From Gammaproteobacteria bacterium (GTDB lineage: Bacteria; Pseudomonadota; Gammaproteobacteria; Pseudomonadales; Pseudomonadaceae), in contig JAAZCO010000105.1 in NCBI GenBank assembly GCA_012513235.1, positions 1 to 6,598 of the forward strand: a stretch of 6,598 nt of DNA, written 5' to 3'. Under the pieces are notes generated by a model, which saw only the letters and a program-made list of their open reading frames with translations, was not told the DNA's origin and did no database searches. Shown here in pieces: positions 6,485-6,598 of this stretch. The position numbers and the translations under genes were made by a program. The first letter of the stretch is position 1. The number at the start of each line of letters is the position of its first letter.

Positions 6485-6598
6485 AAGTAGAGTTTTACGT
6501 TTTACCTTCCACCCAAACGGCGGACCGCTTAATTGCGGCCTGCCGTCTGGCACATAAAGCTTGGCGTGCCGGCTGTGTGACTTTTATTCGCTGCAGCG
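6481..6598 (+). CDS. holC: DNA polymerase III chi subunit HolC, N-terminal fragment
   Basis: The first 39 codons are visible before the right edge; the full protein is usually about 140-150 residues. The start is a GTG at 6481 that shares GTGA with the pepA stop codon, a 4-base overlap typical of translational coupling; the ribosome site inside pepA is weak (GGA at 6469-6471). The peptide begins MKVEFYVLPSTQTADRLIAA and continues into a CRLAHKAWRAG segment. The F-Y-V-L-P opening and the A-C-R-L-x-x-K-A-W helix are characteristic of HolC. Chi joins psi in the clamp-loader complex and binds the tail of single-stranded DNA-binding protein, helping clamp loading and exchange with primase. Position directly after pepA is the arrangement I know from Pseudomonas and Enterobacteria, usually followed by valS, which would lie beyond the window. 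Confidence 0.88.
   Translation, partial: MKVEFYVLPSTQTADRLIAACRLAHKAWRAGCVTFIRCS

Noticed and set aside
1..6598. Search for mobile elements, CRISPR arrays, tRNA or rRNA genes, toxin-antitoxin or defence genes
   Set aside because: None is visible; outside the intergenic regions the window is filled by recognisable housekeeping or family-assigned genes.

Overview
The window reads as a chromosomal housekeeping segment from a gammaproteobacterium of the Pseudomonas type. The LptF, LptG, ZapE, PepA and HolC proteins all resemble the Pseudomonas versions as I remember them, and lptF/lptG divergent from pepA-holC is the arrangement I associate with that family. Base composition looks close to balanced by eye, lower than in typical high-GC Pseudomonas, so a lower-GC Pseudomonadaceae lineage is likely. 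I did not calculate this or test it against any database.

Layout, left to right. Bases 1-102 hold the start of an AI-2E-family permease gene (minus strand, cut by the window edge). It is preceded by a gene for an exported DUF2066 protein (121-1119, minus); the two are 18 bases apart and probably co-transcribed. A stretch of about 380 bases (1120-1497) has no convincing gene but holds several short inverted repeats. Then come zapE (1498-2589, minus), lptG (2677-3738, minus) and lptF (3731-4855, minus, TTG start). A divergent control region (4856-4993) separates lptF from pepA (4994-6484, plus), which overlaps holC by 4 bases (6481 to the right edge, plus, partial).

Function. LptF and LptG are the two membrane subunits of the LptB2FG transporter that pulls lipopolysaccharide out of the inner membrane; their genes overlap and are very likely translationally coupled. 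ZapE is an AFG1-type ATPase tied to cell division. PepA is a cytosolic leucyl aminopeptidase that in E. coli also binds DNA. HolC is the chi subunit of the DNA polymerase III clamp loader. The permease and the DUF2066 protein are envelope-associated and poorly characterised.

I found no mobile element, CRISPR array, tRNA, rRNA, broken gene or unknown defence-like system. The points worth a second look are modest: the structured non-coding gap, a probable change of gene order around it, the TTG start of lptF, and the compact lptF/pepA control region.
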